Below are positions 1 through 9,185 of a stretch of 35,995 bases of DNA, one piece after another (the stretch's first letter is position 1; each line of letters opens with the position of its first letter). The notes below the pieces were generated by a model. That model was not told the origin of the DNA, ran no database searches, and saw only the letters and a program-made list of their open reading frames with translations. Origin of the DNA: Flavobacterium sp. (GTDB lineage: Bacteria; Bacteroidota; Bacteroidia; Flavobacteriales; Flavobacteriaceae); assembly GCF_023151265.1 (NCBI RefSeq), contig NZ_JAKLJH010000016.1, positions 1 through 35,995 on the forward strand. Direction: 5' to 3'. Both the position numbers and the translations under genes were made by a program.

Positions 1-84
1 TTTAGCTTTTTCTAATTTCGCTTGAATTAACGCTTTGAATTCAGCCAAATCAGCGTCTGAATATCTAATTTGCTCCTCTACCAT
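1..84 (-). CDS. TraR/DksA-type zinc-finger protein, N-terminal part only
   Basis: Only the first 28 codons are present; the gene runs off the left edge. The ATG is at 82-84 and the protein begins MVEEQIRYSDADLAEFKALI, a charged helical start. I recognise this as the N terminus of the DksA-like C4 zinc-finger proteins that commonly lie directly downstream of ileS in Flavobacteriaceae; that placement is remembered context. Family members bind RNA polymerase in the secondary channel and modulate transcription. The zinc-finger cysteines would lie outside the window, so the assignment rests on the N terminus and on position, 49 bases after ileS on the same strand, which suggests co-transcription. 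Confidence 0.6.
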   Translation of the reverse strand, partial: MVEEQIRYSDADLAEFKALIQAKLEKAK

Positions 85-133
85 AATTTCAATATTTTTT
101 ATAGTTATACGTCGATTAAAAGCCTTTCGACTT

Positions 134-3100
134 TTATTTTGAAATTAATATACTTGTTTTAATATCATCAAACTCAATTTCCGTACCATTTTCAAGGTTT
201 TCAACAAAAATTAATGATTCGGTTAGTGTTTCTGACTTAATATACGATTCATTAGCTAAAACGGCTTCCTCAACTTGCGAATTTTTTTCCATTTTAACGG
301 TAATCTTGTCCGTAACTTCAAAACCAGAATCTTTTCTGATATTTTGAATTCTATTGATTAATTCTCTCGCAATCCCTTCTTTTCTTAATTCATCGGAAAT
401 TGTAATGTCTAACGCTACTGTAATTCCGTTTGAATTGGCTACTAACCAACCTGGGATATCTTGCGATGAAATTTCAACATCATCTTGTGATAAAGTTATA
501 CTTTTTCCTGCAATATCCATAACTAGCTCACCATCACGCTCTAATTTGGCAATTTGTTCTTGTTCAAAATTTTGTATCTCTTTGGAAATCAATCCCATAT
601 CCTTGCCAAAACGTGGTCCTAATGTTTTAAAATTAGGCTTAATTTGCTTCACTAAAACACCCGAAGCATCGTCTAACAACTCCACTTCTTTCACGTTTAC
701 TTCGGCTTTAATTAGGTCAGAAACTGCCTCAATTTCAGCACGCTGATTGTCGTCAAGTACAGGAATCATAACCCTTTGCAACGGTTGACGCACTTTAATC
801 ATTTCCTTCTTACGAAGTGATAAAACTAATGAAGAAACCGTTTGAGCTTTCATCATTTTGCTTTCAAGTGATTTATCAACAAAGTTTTCAACCATTTTTG
901 GAAACTCGGCCAAATGTACGCTTTCAAACGACTCAGAACCTGTAGCTTGTGTTAAATCTCTGTAAAGTTTGTCCATAAAGAACGGTGCAATTGGCGCCGA
1001 AAGCTTCGCAACCGTTACCAAACACGTATATAACGTTTGATAAGCCGCAATTTTATCTTGCGCATAATCACCTTTCCAGAATCTTCTTCTACACAAACGA
1101 ACATACCAATTACTCAAGTTTTCTTGAACGAAATCAGAAATAGCACGAGCCGCTTTAGTTGGTTCGTAATCCGCATACGCTTCATCAACCAATTGAATTA
1201 ACGTATGTAATTCCGATAAAATCCAACGGTCGATTTCTGGTCTTTCGTTTAATGGAACTTCCGCTTCATCATATTTAAAACCATCGATATTGGCATATAA
1301 AGCAAAGAACGAATACGTATTATAAAGTGTTCCGAAGAATTTTCTACGAACCTCAGCCACTCCTTCGATATCAAATTTTAAGTTATCCCAAGGATTTGCA
1401 TTCGAAATCATGTACCAACGTGTAGCATCTGGACCGTATTCAGCCAAAGTGGTGAATGGATCAACAGCATTTCCTAAACGTTTCGACATTTTTTGTCCGT
1501 TTTTGTCCAAAACCAATCCGTTTGAAACTACGTTTTTGTATGCTATTTTGTCGAAAACTAAAGTTCCAATCGCATGTAATGTATAGAACCAACCACGAGT
1601 TTGGTCAACTCCTTCTGCGATGAAATCGGCTGGAAACGCTTTATTTTCATCGATTAATTCTTTATTTTCAAATGGATAATGCCATTGTGCATAAGGCATC
1701 GCACCTGAATCGAACCAAACGTCAATTAAATCCGTTTCGCGTTTCATTGGTTTTCCTGTTGGAGAAACTAAAACAATTCCGTCTACTACATTTTTGTGTA
1801 AATCCACTAAATCGTAGTTAGCTTCGCTCATGTCGCCAATTTTGAATCCTTTATATGGATTTTCTGTTTGGAAACCTGCTGCGATTGATTTCTCGATTTC
1901 GTTGTACAATTCTTCAACTGAACCTACTAACATTTCTTCGGTTCCGTCTTCGCTTCTCCAAATTGGCAAAGGGATTCCCCAATAACGTGAACGCGACAAG
2001 TTCCAATCGTTGGCATTTTTCAACCAATTTCCGAAACGACCTTCTCCTGTAGCTTTTGGTTTCCAGTTGATGGTTTCGTTTAAGTCGAACATTCTATCTT
2101 TGATTTCGGTTACTTTGATGAACCAAGAATCTAATGGATAGTATAAAATTGGTTTGTCAGTTCTCCAGCAATGTGGGTAACTGTGGACGTATTTTTCAAC
2201 CTTAAAGGCTTTATTTTCTTCTTTTAATTGGATAGCGATTTCTACATCAGCTGAACGCTCTGGCGCTTCTCCGTCGTTGTAATATTCGTTTTTAACGTAT
2301 TTTCCAGAATAATCACCTAAACCTTGAATAAATCTTCCTTGTAAGTCTACCAATGGTACTGGATTTCCATTTTCGTCTAAAACCAACATTGGTGGTACTT
2401 CTGGAGTTGCTTCTTTTGCAACTTTAGCATCATCAGCTCCGAATGTTGGTGCAGTATGAACAATACCAGTTCCATCTTCAGTAGTTACGAAATCACCTGA
2501 AATTACTCTAAACGCATTTTCTGGATTTTGATACGGTAACGCTAATGACAATAATTGTTCGTAACGAATTCCAACTAAATCAGCACCTTTTGCTTCGGCT
2601 AAAATTTGGTATGGAATCTTTTTATCTTCTGATTTGTAATTTGTAAAATCAGCATCTGATTCTGCTACAAAATACTTTCCTCCTAACTGTTTTCCAACTA
2701 AATTCTTAGCTAAAACTACATTTACTGCTTCAAAAGTATATTGATTAAACGTTTTCACTAAAACATAATCGATTTTTGGTCCAACGGTTAACGCTGTGTT
2801 TGATGGTAACGTCCATGGTGTTGTTGTCCAAGCTAAGAAATGAACCGTTCCAAAACCTTGTAAGAAACTTGGTAACGTTTCGTCTTTTGCTTTAAATTGC
2901 GCTACAATCGTTGTATCTGTAACATCACGATATGAACCTGGCTGATTCACTTCGTGTGAAGACAAACCTGTTCCCGCTTTTGGTGAATACGGCTGAATTG
3001 TGTAACCTTTGTATAGTAAATCTTTGTTGTAAATTTGTTTTAGCAACCACCAAACGGTTTCCATGTATTTGGATTTGTAGGTCACATACGGATCTTCCAT

Positions 3101-3535
3101 ATCTACCCAATACCCCATTTTTTCCGTAAGGTCATTCCAAACGTCGGTGTAACGCATAACCGTTCTTTTACACGCTTCGTTGTATTCGGTAACTGAAATC
3201 GTTTTACCGATGTCTTCTTTGGTGATGCCTAATTCTTTCTCAGTACCTAATTCTACAGGTAATCCGTGCGTATCCCAGCCAGCTTTACGCTTAACTTGGT
3301 AGCCTTTTTGAGTTTTATAACGACAAAAAATATCTTTAATCGCACGCGCCATTACGTGGTGAATTCCAGGCAAACCATTTGCAGATGGTGGCCCTTCAAA
3401 AAACACGTAAGGTGTAGCTCCTTCGCGAGAAGTTACCGATTGTTCAAAGACGTTATTTTTCTTCCAAAAATCAAGAACTTCTGATGCTACTGTTGGCAAG
3501 TCAAGTCCTTTGTATTCAGTAAATTTTGTACTCAT
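134..3535 (-). CDS. ileS: isoleucyl-tRNA synthetase, type 2 (eukaryote-like), with GIHH signature
   Basis: Cytoplasmic class I synthetase that charges tRNA-Ile with isoleucine. At 1133 residues it is much longer than the roughly 940-residue bacterial type 1 enzyme and fits the eukaryote-like IleRS2 group. Visible parts: Rossmann catalytic core with PPSANGLPGIHHVMAR (residues 49-64), where the HIGH-type signature reads G57-I-H-H60 instead of HxGH; CP1 editing domain with TTTPWTLPSN (about 237-246) and GTGIVHTAPTFGADD (355-369); second signature KMSKR at 682-686; then the anticodon-binding domain and C-terminal extension. The reading frame is intact. Downstream on the same strand, 49 bases away, is the DksA-like gene. 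The family call is secure; the altered signature matters for mupirocin sensitivity (see findings). Confidence 0.97.
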   Translation of the reverse strand: MSTKFTEYKGLDLPTVASEVLDFWKKNNVFEQSVTSREGATPYVFFEGPPSANGLPGIHHVMARAIKDIFCRYKTQKGYQVKRKAGWDTHGLPVELGTEKELGITKEDIGKTISVTEYNEACKRTVMRYTDVWNDLTEKMGYWVDMEDPYVTYKSKYMETVWWLLKQIYNKDLLYKGYTIQPYSPKAGTGLSSHEVNQPGSYRDVTDTTIVAQFKAKDETLPSFLQGFGTVHFLAWTTTPWTLPSNTALTVGPKIDYVLVKTFNQYTFEAVNVVLAKNLVGKQLGGKYFVAESDADFTNYKSEDKKIPYQILAEAKGADLVGIRYEQLLSLALPYQNPENAFRVISGDFVTTEDGTGIVHTAPTFGADDAKVAKEATPEVPPMLVLDENGNPVPLVDLQGRFIQGLGDYSGKYVKNEYYNDGEAPERSADVEIAIQLKEENKAFKVEKYVHSYPHCWRTDKPILYYPLDSWFIKVTEIKDRMFDLNETINWKPKATGEGRFGNWLKNANDWNLSRSRYWGIPLPIWRSEDGTEEMLVGSVEELYNEIEKSIAAGFQTENPYKGFKIGDMSEANYDLVDLHKNVVDGIVLVSPTGKPMKRETDLIDVWFDSGAMPYAQWHYPFENKELIDENKAFPADFIAEGVDQTRGWFYTLHAIGTLVFDKIAYKNVVSNGLVLDKNGQKMSKRLGNAVDPFTTLAEYGPDATRWYMISNANPWDNLKFDIEGVAEVRRKFFGTLYNTYSFFALYANIDGFKYDEAEVPLNERPEIDRWILSELHTLIQLVDEAYADYEPTKAARAISDFVQENLSNWYVRLCRRRFWKGDYAQDKIAAYQTLYTCLVTVAKLSAPIAPFFMDKLYRDLTQATGSESFESVHLAEFPKMVENFVDKSLESKMMKAQTVSSLVLSLRKKEMIKVRQPLQRVMIPVLDDNQRAEIEAVSDLIKAEVNVKEVELLDDASGVLVKQIKPNFKTLGPRFGKDMGLISKEIQNFEQEQIAKLERDGELVMDIAGKSITLSQDDVEISSQDIPGWLVANSNGITVALDITISDELRKEGIARELINRIQNIRKDSGFEVTDKITVKMEKNSQVEEAVLANESYIKSETLTESLIFVENLENGTEIEFDDIKTSILISK

Positions 3536-3575
3536 TTTGTCGCTTTCTTAAATCAATTTGCGAAAGTAATGATTT

Positions 3576-3603
3576 AAAGGTAAAAGGCAAAAGGTAAAAG
3601 GCA
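3576..3603. repeat. two tandem copies of a 14-bp A-rich unit
   Basis: Two exact copies of AAAGGTAAAAGGCA lie at 3576-3589 and 3590-3603, in the 79-base gap between recO and ileS. No function is evident. This kind of simple purine-rich repeat often varies in copy number between strains. Confidence 0.75.
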
Positions 3604-3614
3604 AAAGTTAAGAC

Positions 3615-4328
3615 TTAGGAAAAAACTTCTTTTAAAACTTCTAACGATTTTGGTTTTTTGAAGCCTTCGAGATGTAACATATAGAAATCTAGGAGGATTT
3701 TTAGCAAAATTTGACGTTCTATTCCAGCAAAAATTTTCTGATTGGAATCAAATTTTAATTCGATTAATCGTTTGAACAATTGCGTTTCATGGGCTGAAAG
3801 TGCATTCACGGATTGAAATGGCGTAAAGAAACCTTCTTTCACGTCGAAAAAGTCGAAATCTATTTCGGAAACATCGGGATAGAAACCTAAGAATTTGGTC
3901 ATTTCCATCATCAAAATTAGATGAAAATTTGTAGCTTCTTCGTGTGTATCTAACCAAAGTAAAGCGGTTTCTAAAAAGGAAAAAAGGTTTTCATTTTTCT
4001 CTTCTTCGTGGATGCTGTGATGTAAAATTTCGGATAGAAATATTACGATAGTGCTTTTAACAATATCGGTATTTATGGTATGAAAACTGTGTGCTAATTT
4101 TATTTCTTTGAAATGTTCGAGTGTGCCTTTATTTTTATGATTGGCTTCGATTTCGATAATCGTTAAAGGTTGAAAATACGCAATTTTTTGATTCGCTTTT
4201 TTATTGGAATAAGCACTTTGTACAAAATAACTTTTTAAACCATCTGATTGTGTGAAACACTTAACAATCAAGCTTTTTTCTTGAAATTTTAGGGAAGAAA
4301 GAACAATGGCTTTAGTTTTGACTAGCAT
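3615..4328 (-). CDS. recO: DNA repair protein RecO
   Basis: RecO works with RecF and RecR to load RecA on gapped single-stranded DNA coated with SSB, in recombinational repair. The 237-residue product has the usual family length. It opens with MLVKTKAIVLSSLKFQEKS, typical of the N-terminal OB fold, and continues with the helical C-terminal domain (from about residue 80). The cysteine cluster of zinc-binding RecO proteins is not seen, as is common in Bacteroidota. The start lies 4 bases after the stop of the upstream porZ-like gene, so the two are probably co-transcribed and translationally linked. Confidence 0.9.
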   Translation of the reverse strand: MLVKTKAIVLSSLKFQEKSLIVKCFTQSDGLKSYFVQSAYSNKKANQKIAYFQPLTIIEIEANHKNKGTLEHFKEIKLAHSFHTINTDIVKSTIVIFLSEILHHSIHEEEKNENLFSFLETALLWLDTHEEATNFHLILMMEMTKFLGFYPDVSEIDFDFFDVKEGFFTPFQSVNALSAHETQLFKRLIELKFDSNQKIFAGIERQILLKILLDFYMLHLEGFKKPKSLEVLKEVFS

Positions 4329-4332
4329 TGAA

Positions 4333-6621
4333 TTACCTAATAATCATCACTTTTTTTACCGTAGAATCGGTTCCGTCTTCACTTGCCACAAAAACCATGT
4401 ATACTCCTGAAGCCACTTTATATTTTCCAAAAGCGGTGGTATCCCATTCGATAGTACCTCCTGATGACGTAGTTTCGTAAACTAAATTACCTTCAATATC
4501 ACTGATTTTTACATTGGCTTTATCGGTTAATCCACTAATTTTTACTGTTCCTGAAAAATTTGGTCGTACTGGGTTTGGATATACAAAAACATCTCCTAAA
4601 CTGTCACTTGGCTTGGTTGAAATTCCTAAAAAAGATACAATTCCTTTATCTGTTACAAAAAACACTTCTCCTGAAACGCCATCAATTTCAATATCCACAA
4701 CATTATTACTTGGTAAAGGCGAATTACTTTTATCAAAGCGATAAATGGTTTGCTGTCCGTTTGAAGAAACTAGAAAAACACCTCCATCGGCAATTGAAAC
4801 CCATTTTCTATTAGCACCATCAACAGCGATATCTAAAATAGGTTGCTGATAAAAAAGTTCTTGCGCTAAATCGCCTTCTTGAATAATAATAGGAAAAACA
4901 TCTAATTCTGTATCGGAAACAAATCGATCAACACTAGATAAGACACGCAAACCAGCCATAGTTCCTATCCATAATTGATTTCGGTTATCTATAGCCAAAC
5001 AAGTTACAACAGCTGTAGGAATGTCGGCATTCTCTTGATTAATTACTATAAACTTGTTGTTATAATTTTCATTGAAAGCTACTACACCGTCATTGTAAGA
5101 AGGTATCCACTTGGTGTTATTTTTATCTATAGCCATTGCATTATATCTTCCTGTAGCTAAATTTGCTGTTACTCCAGATAAATTATAAGATTGCCATTGA
5201 CCATTAGCTCTTAGTACTTTTATTGCTCTATTTACATAAGAATTTGTAACCCAAAGATTTCCTTCTCTGTCAAAAGCTGGACTATTGATACGAATATCTA
5301 CATAAGTTGGATTCCCTGGCAATACTAAAGACTCTAAACCATTTGCACCTGTGTTTGTATTGTTGAGTAATTCAATTGTATTTCCAAACATTTTTAAGAG
5401 TCCAGAAAAATAAGATGTTACGTATACTTGATTTTGATTTGATGGATTTATTGCAATATCTGACAAAGATTTTGCGCCATTTAATTCACTGTAAGGAATA
5501 ACACTCCAACCTTGATCTGAAGTAAAAGTACTAATACCTAACTCGTCGAGTGGATAAGGATTATATGATTGAGTATAATCACCGTGTACCACCCAAATTT
5601 TATTAGGAGATTTTTTTAATCTAAAAGATTTATTCTGAAGCGGTCCATTTGGAGACATTGCTGTAAAAATTGTTGGGTTTGCTAAATTCGTAGAAAACAA
5701 CCCATCTTTCTCAGTTCCTACATATATGTTTCCACCTACAACAGAGGCCGCTGTAAAGCGTACAGTAAAATCGGGAATTTGAGTTATATGCGCTAAAACA
5801 GAAAATGATTGATTTAAAACATACACATTGTTTTGAGTAGTAACAATAAGCTCCGTTCCGTTTGTTTTTAATTTTAGTCCGACTTGATTGTGATTTAGAA
5901 TTTCTTGCGGTATATTTCCATTAAAACGGTATGTTCTTGCATTTGCGTTTGTAGCAACTAATTGATTATTGAATGTTACGATTCCACTCCAAAAACCAGT
6001 GTCAAAAGTTTGCCATTGACTAAAATCAAATAGATTAGGATTACTTAAACTTGCTTTTCTAATTCCAAAATTTCGTGTAACTACATATATTTCATTATTA
6101 AAAACGGTAGTTTGTAATACTTCTGTTTCTTCTCCTGATGTACCAATGAAGTAAGTTGAAACAAATTCTAATGTAGCAATATCTATTACAGAAATTCCGT
6201 AATCTGCTGCAATGTACAAACGACCATTGAATTCGTAAAAATCATTGATTTTCTTTTTATTTGGTGGTACTGGCACTTCTTCAATTACATCTACTTTTGT
6301 AGTAACAGAGCCATCTGCATTTTGTATTAAAATTAAACCGTTATTATTTCCAACAAATGTTTTATTAAAAGCATCCGAATGATGTATTGTGGAAATAATA
6401 TCGGGTTTTAAACCTGTTATTGAATTATAAATATTTAAATTAGAAGACGAAACTGCTTGAGAAAAAAGTGCGTTTTGAGTTGAGGCAAAAACAGCGTTGG
6501 AGCCTGATTCTACATCTACTATTTCATTGTATGAAAAATAACCTTTCCACAACTGATTATTCTGTTGTGCAAAAAAAGATTGAGAAATAATAAATAAAAA
6601 AATGTAAATCGCTTTTTTCAT
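4333..6621 (-). CDS. porZ: PorZ-like two-component-regulator-type beta-propeller protein with T9SS C-terminal signal
   Basis: A 762-residue secreted protein. Residues 1-18 form a signal peptide (hydrophobic YIFLFIISQSFFAQ). The body is a series of beta-propeller blades, including repeats such as GREGNLWV-like and RNQLWIGTMAGL, as in two-component-regulator propellers. From about residue 676 comes a C-terminal sorting domain beginning VYPNPVRPNFSGTVKISGL and ending VKKVMIIR, matching the type A CTD of the type IX secretion system. Length and architecture match PorZ of Porphyromonas gingivalis, a cell-surface component that feeds anionic LPS to the T9SS sortase. The PorZ identity is inferred from architecture and from proximity to recO; a generic T9SS propeller protein is the alternative. 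Confidence 0.7.
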   Translation of the reverse strand: MKKAIYIFLFIISQSFFAQQNNQLWKGYFSYNEIVDVESGSNAVFASTQNALFSQAVSSSNLNIYNSITGLKPDIISTIHHSDAFNKTFVGNNNGLILIQNADGSVTTKVDVIEEVPVPPNKKKINDFYEFNGRLYIAADYGISVIDIATLEFVSTYFIGTSGEETEVLQTTVFNNEIYVVTRNFGIRKASLSNPNLFDFSQWQTFDTGFWSGIVTFNNQLVATNANARTYRFNGNIPQEILNHNQVGLKLKTNGTELIVTTQNNVYVLNQSFSVLAHITQIPDFTVRFTAASVVGGNIYVGTEKDGLFSTNLANPTIFTAMSPNGPLQNKSFRLKKSPNKIWVVHGDYTQSYNPYPLDELGISTFTSDQGWSVIPYSELNGAKSLSDIAINPSNQNQVYVTSYFSGLLKMFGNTIELLNNTNTGANGLESLVLPGNPTYVDIRINSPAFDREGNLWVTNSYVNRAIKVLRANGQWQSYNLSGVTANLATGRYNAMAIDKNNTKWIPSYNDGVVAFNENYNNKFIVINQENADIPTAVVTCLAIDNRNQLWIGTMAGLRVLSSVDRFVSDTELDVFPIIIQEGDLAQELFYQQPILDIAVDGANRKWVSIADGGVFLVSSNGQQTIYRFDKSNSPLPSNNVVDIEIDGVSGEVFFVTDKGIVSFLGISTKPSDSLGDVFVYPNPVRPNFSGTVKISGLTDKANVKISDIEGNLVYETTSSGGTIEWDTTAFGKYKVASGVYMVFVASEDGTDSTVKKVMIIR

Positions 6622-6636
6622 TGCAAGTATTTAATA

Positions 6637-6655
6637 CAAATATACTACAAACGTA
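6637..6655 (-). promoter_or_regulatory. candidate -7 elements upstream of the porZ-like gene
   Basis: Read on the minus strand, 6637-6644 is TATATTTG and 6648-6655 is TACGTTTG; both match the Bacteroidota -7 consensus TAnnTTTG. They lie 16 and 27 bases upstream of the ATG. No well-spaced -33 TTTG was found, so the promoter is only suggested. Confidence 0.35.
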
Positions 6656-6690
6656 TTAATTTTAATTTTGATATGTTTTACAAAAGAAAA

Positions 6691-6718
6691 AAGCTCTTTT
6701 AGTTTCCTAAAAGAGCTT
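6691..6718 (-). terminator. rho-independent terminator of gdhA
   Basis: Perfect 12-bp stem (AAGCTCTTTTAG with its complement) around a 4-base loop, followed on the minus strand by a T-run. It lies 23 bases past the gdhA stop and ahead of the porZ-like gene, so it should separate the two transcripts. Confidence 0.85.
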
Positions 6719-6741
6719 TTAATATTATTTAAAGTCTGTTA

Positions 6742-8085
6742 TTACACTACTCCTTGAGCTAACATTGCGTCAGCCACTTTAACGAAACCAGCAATATTGG
6801 CTCCTTTAACATAGTTTACATAACCATCTTCTTCTGTACCATATTTTTTACACTGACCATGAATACCAGTCATGATGTCTTTTAAACGAGCATCAACTTC
6901 TTCACTTGTCCAGTTTAAACGAATAGAGTTTTGTGTCATTTCTAAACCTGATGCTGCAACACCTCCTGCATTAGCTGCTTTACCTGGAGCAAATAAAACT
7001 TTTGCATCTAAGAATTGTTTAATTGCATCTAAAGTACATGGCATGTTTGCTGCTTCAGTTACACACATAACTCCATTAGCAATTAATTTTTTAGCATCTT
7101 CTTCGTTTAATTCATTTTGAGTTGCACAAGGAATAGCTACATCAACTTTAGCTTCCCACGGATTTTTTCCTTTATGGAAAACTGCACTTGGGAATTTTTC
7201 AGCAAAACTTTCTGCTCTGTTATTCCCACTAGCTCTCATTTCTAACATGAATTCGATTTTCTCTCCTGAAATTCCTTCAGCATCGTAAATATATCCATCA
7301 GGACCTGAGATTGTAACTAATTTTCCACCTAATTCGTTCACTTTTAAAGCCACACCCCAAGCAACGTTACCGAAACCTGAAATAGCAACTGTTTTTCCTG
7401 AAATAGATTGTCCAATAGTGCTTAACATTTGTTGTGTGAAATAAACCACACCATATCCAGTTGCTTCAGGACGAATTAAAGAACCTCCATAAGCTAAACC
7501 TTTTCCAGTTAAAACCCCTGTAAATTCATTTCTAATTCTTTTGTACTGACCAAACATATAGCCGATTTCTCTTGCTCCAACACCGATATCACCAGCAGGA
7601 ACGTCTAAATCTGGACCAATATGACGACATAATTCTGTCATAAACGATTGGCAAAAACGCATAACTTCAGCATCTGATTTTCCTTGTGGGTCAAAATCAG
7701 AACCTCCTTTACCACCTCCCATAGGAAGCGTTGTTAAACTATTTTTGAAAACTTGTTCAAAAGCTAAAAATTTAAGTACTGATAAATTTACCGTTGGATG
7801 AAAACGAATTCCTCCTTTGTAAGGTCCGATAGCAGAATTCATCTGAATACGAAAACCTCTATTCACTTGAATTTCACCTTTATCATCAACCCACGGCACT
7901 CTAAAAATTACTGAACGCTCTGGCTCAGCCATTCTTAAAAGCACATTTTTTCCATCATACTTTTTGTCATTTGCAATAAAAGGCATTACCGTTTCAGCAA
8001 ATTCTTTTACAGCTTGTAAAAATTCTGGTTCGTTTGGATTTTTGGCCTCAACAAGCGCCATAAAATCATTAATTTTTTGTTCCAT
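6742..8085 (-). CDS. gdhA: NADP-specific glutamate dehydrogenase
   Basis: Catalyses reductive amination of 2-oxoglutarate with ammonium and NADPH to glutamate in the cytoplasm. The 447 residues equal the length of the hexameric small-subunit E. coli enzyme. Diagnostic stretches are GGIRFHPTVNLSVLKFLAFE followed by the catalytic PMGGGKGGSDFDP, DLDVPAGDIGVGAREIGY, and the dinucleotide-binding GFGNVAWG in the second domain. The gene stands alone, with a strong terminator downstream and a 256-base AT-rich gap upstream to a divergent gene. On the minus strand 8167-8174 reads TATATTTG, a possible -7 element, but no clear -33 partner was seen. Confidence 0.97.
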   Translation of the reverse strand: MEQKINDFMALVEAKNPNEPEFLQAVKEFAETVMPFIANDKKYDGKNVLLRMAEPERSVIFRVPWVDDKGEIQVNRGFRIQMNSAIGPYKGGIRFHPTVNLSVLKFLAFEQVFKNSLTTLPMGGGKGGSDFDPQGKSDAEVMRFCQSFMTELCRHIGPDLDVPAGDIGVGAREIGYMFGQYKRIRNEFTGVLTGKGLAYGGSLIRPEATGYGVVYFTQQMLSTIGQSISGKTVAISGFGNVAWGVALKVNELGGKLVTISGPDGYIYDAEGISGEKIEFMLEMRASGNNRAESFAEKFPSAVFHKGKNPWEAKVDVAIPCATQNELNEEDAKKLIANGVMCVTEAANMPCTLDAIKQFLDAKVLFAPGKAANAGGVAASGLEMTQNSIRLNWTSEEVDARLKDIMTGIHGQCKKYGTEEDGYVNYVKGANIAGFVKVADAMLAQGVV

Positions 8086-8287
8086 TATACTATAAAACTT
8101 GTAGATAAACTAATTCGTTAATTATCTTTTGTCTTAAAATTACGAATTTCGTAAAAATTAAGTCGACAAATATACATTTTAAAAATTACTTGTTCTATTT
8201 TTAAGAAAAATTTATATCCATAAAAAAGATAATTTAATCTACAATCTTATTTTACATTTTTTTAAACAAGAAAAATACTCTTTTTTT

Positions 8288-8317
8288 TTTGAAGTGCAGT
8301 TTGTTTTTATATATTTG
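8288..8317 (+). promoter_or_regulatory. promoter for the secreted protein gene at 8342
   Basis: TTTG at 8288-8291, an 18-base spacer and TATATTTG at 8310-8317 match the Flavobacterium -33/-7 consensus. Transcription would start near 8323, leaving a leader of about 20 bases before ATG 8342. This argues against the upstream in-frame ATG at 8294, which lies inside the promoter. Confidence 0.65.
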
Positions 8318-8341
8318 TCCGATAATGGAAAAATTTTAGCG

Positions 8342-9118
8342 ATGACTAAAAAAATTAAATACCTACTAATGTTGCTTTTAGGAGCAAACTTTTCAATGAT
8401 GGCACAGTTTGGCTTCTCTCATGAAGTTGGAGCTTTTGTTGGTGGAGTTGCTTTCCAATCTGATTTTGGTGTAAGACACGATTTTGAAACTAATGCTGGA
8501 AACACAGGTTTTGGTATTGGTTTAGTTCACTATATGAATTTTGCTTACCGTGCAGAATGTAACTGTTACACTCCTGAAACTTATTTTAACGACCACTTTA
8601 AAGTTCGTTCTGAGTTATCATACAACAGTACTCAATTACAACACTTTGGCAAATGGGTTGACAGAAACTCTCCTACTGCAGCTAAATTAAGAGCCATGAA
8701 AGGTGAGGCTAAGGTTACCGACATTGGTATGCAATTAGAATACTTCCCTTTAAGTATTAGAGAATTTACAGCTACTAATGGTGCTTGGGCTCCATTTTTA
8801 GGTTTAGGTGCTCATTATACTTTTTTCCAAAACGGAACTTATTCAGAATTAGGACCAATGGATACTCCAATATCAACACCAATCAAATACTACGGAGCTT
8901 GGTCTAAGGAAGGTGGAAGTACTTGGTCGGCAGTTGCAAGTGTTGGAACACGTTATAAATTAACAGAATTATCGGATTTATTTGCAGAAGTAAGATGGCA
9001 ATATTACTTTTCAGATTGGGTTGACGGTTTAAATCCTGATCCTGAAGTTTGGACAGAAAATAAAGCAAACGACTGGAACTTATGGTTTCACGTAGGATAC
9101 ATTTATTATTTAGATTAA
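8342..9118 (+). CDS. probable secreted/outer-membrane beta-barrel-type protein (THC0290_0291-like)
   Basis: A 258-residue protein with a clear signal peptide: MTKKIKYLLMLLLGANFSMM followed by AQFGFSHEVG. The rest alternates polar and aromatic residues, is rich in Gly, Tyr and Trp, and ends VGYIYYLD, as in small outer-membrane barrels. Two cysteines lie in ECNCYT, about 50 residues into the mature protein. I associate this sequence type and its position beside gdhA with the flavobacterial THC0290_0291 family; that label is from memory and carries no known function. The start at 8342 is chosen over 8294 because the signal peptide begins there and the promoter overlaps 8294. Confidence 0.7.
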   Translation: MTKKIKYLLMLLLGANFSMMAQFGFSHEVGAFVGGVAFQSDFGVRHDFETNAGNTGFGIGLVHYMNFAYRAECNCYTPETYFNDHFKVRSELSYNSTQLQHFGKWVDRNSPTAAKLRAMKGEAKVTDIGMQLEYFPLSIREFTATNGAWAPFLGLGAHYTFFQNGTYSELGPMDTPISTPIKYYGAWSKEGGSTWSAVASVGTRYKLTELSDLFAEVRWQYYFSDWVDGLNPDPEVWTENKANDWNLWFHVGYIYYLD

Positions 9119-9140
9119 TAAATTTTACAATATAAAAAAA

Positions 9141-9162
9141 TCCCGATTCGTTTGAATCGGGA
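9141..9162. terminator. bidirectional terminator between convergent genes
   Basis: Perfect 9-bp stem TCCCGATTC/GAATCGGGA with a 4-base loop, flanked by an A-run on the left and a T-run on the right. It can therefore end transcription from both the 8342 gene and metB, which converge here. Confidence 0.92.
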
Positions 9163-9185
9163 TTTTTTGTTTTTAGTTATTTCTA

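Noticed and set aside
8294..8341. Extended N terminus of the secreted protein from ATG 8294
   Set aside because: The extension overlaps a good -33/-7 promoter, and the signal peptide begins at ATG 8342.
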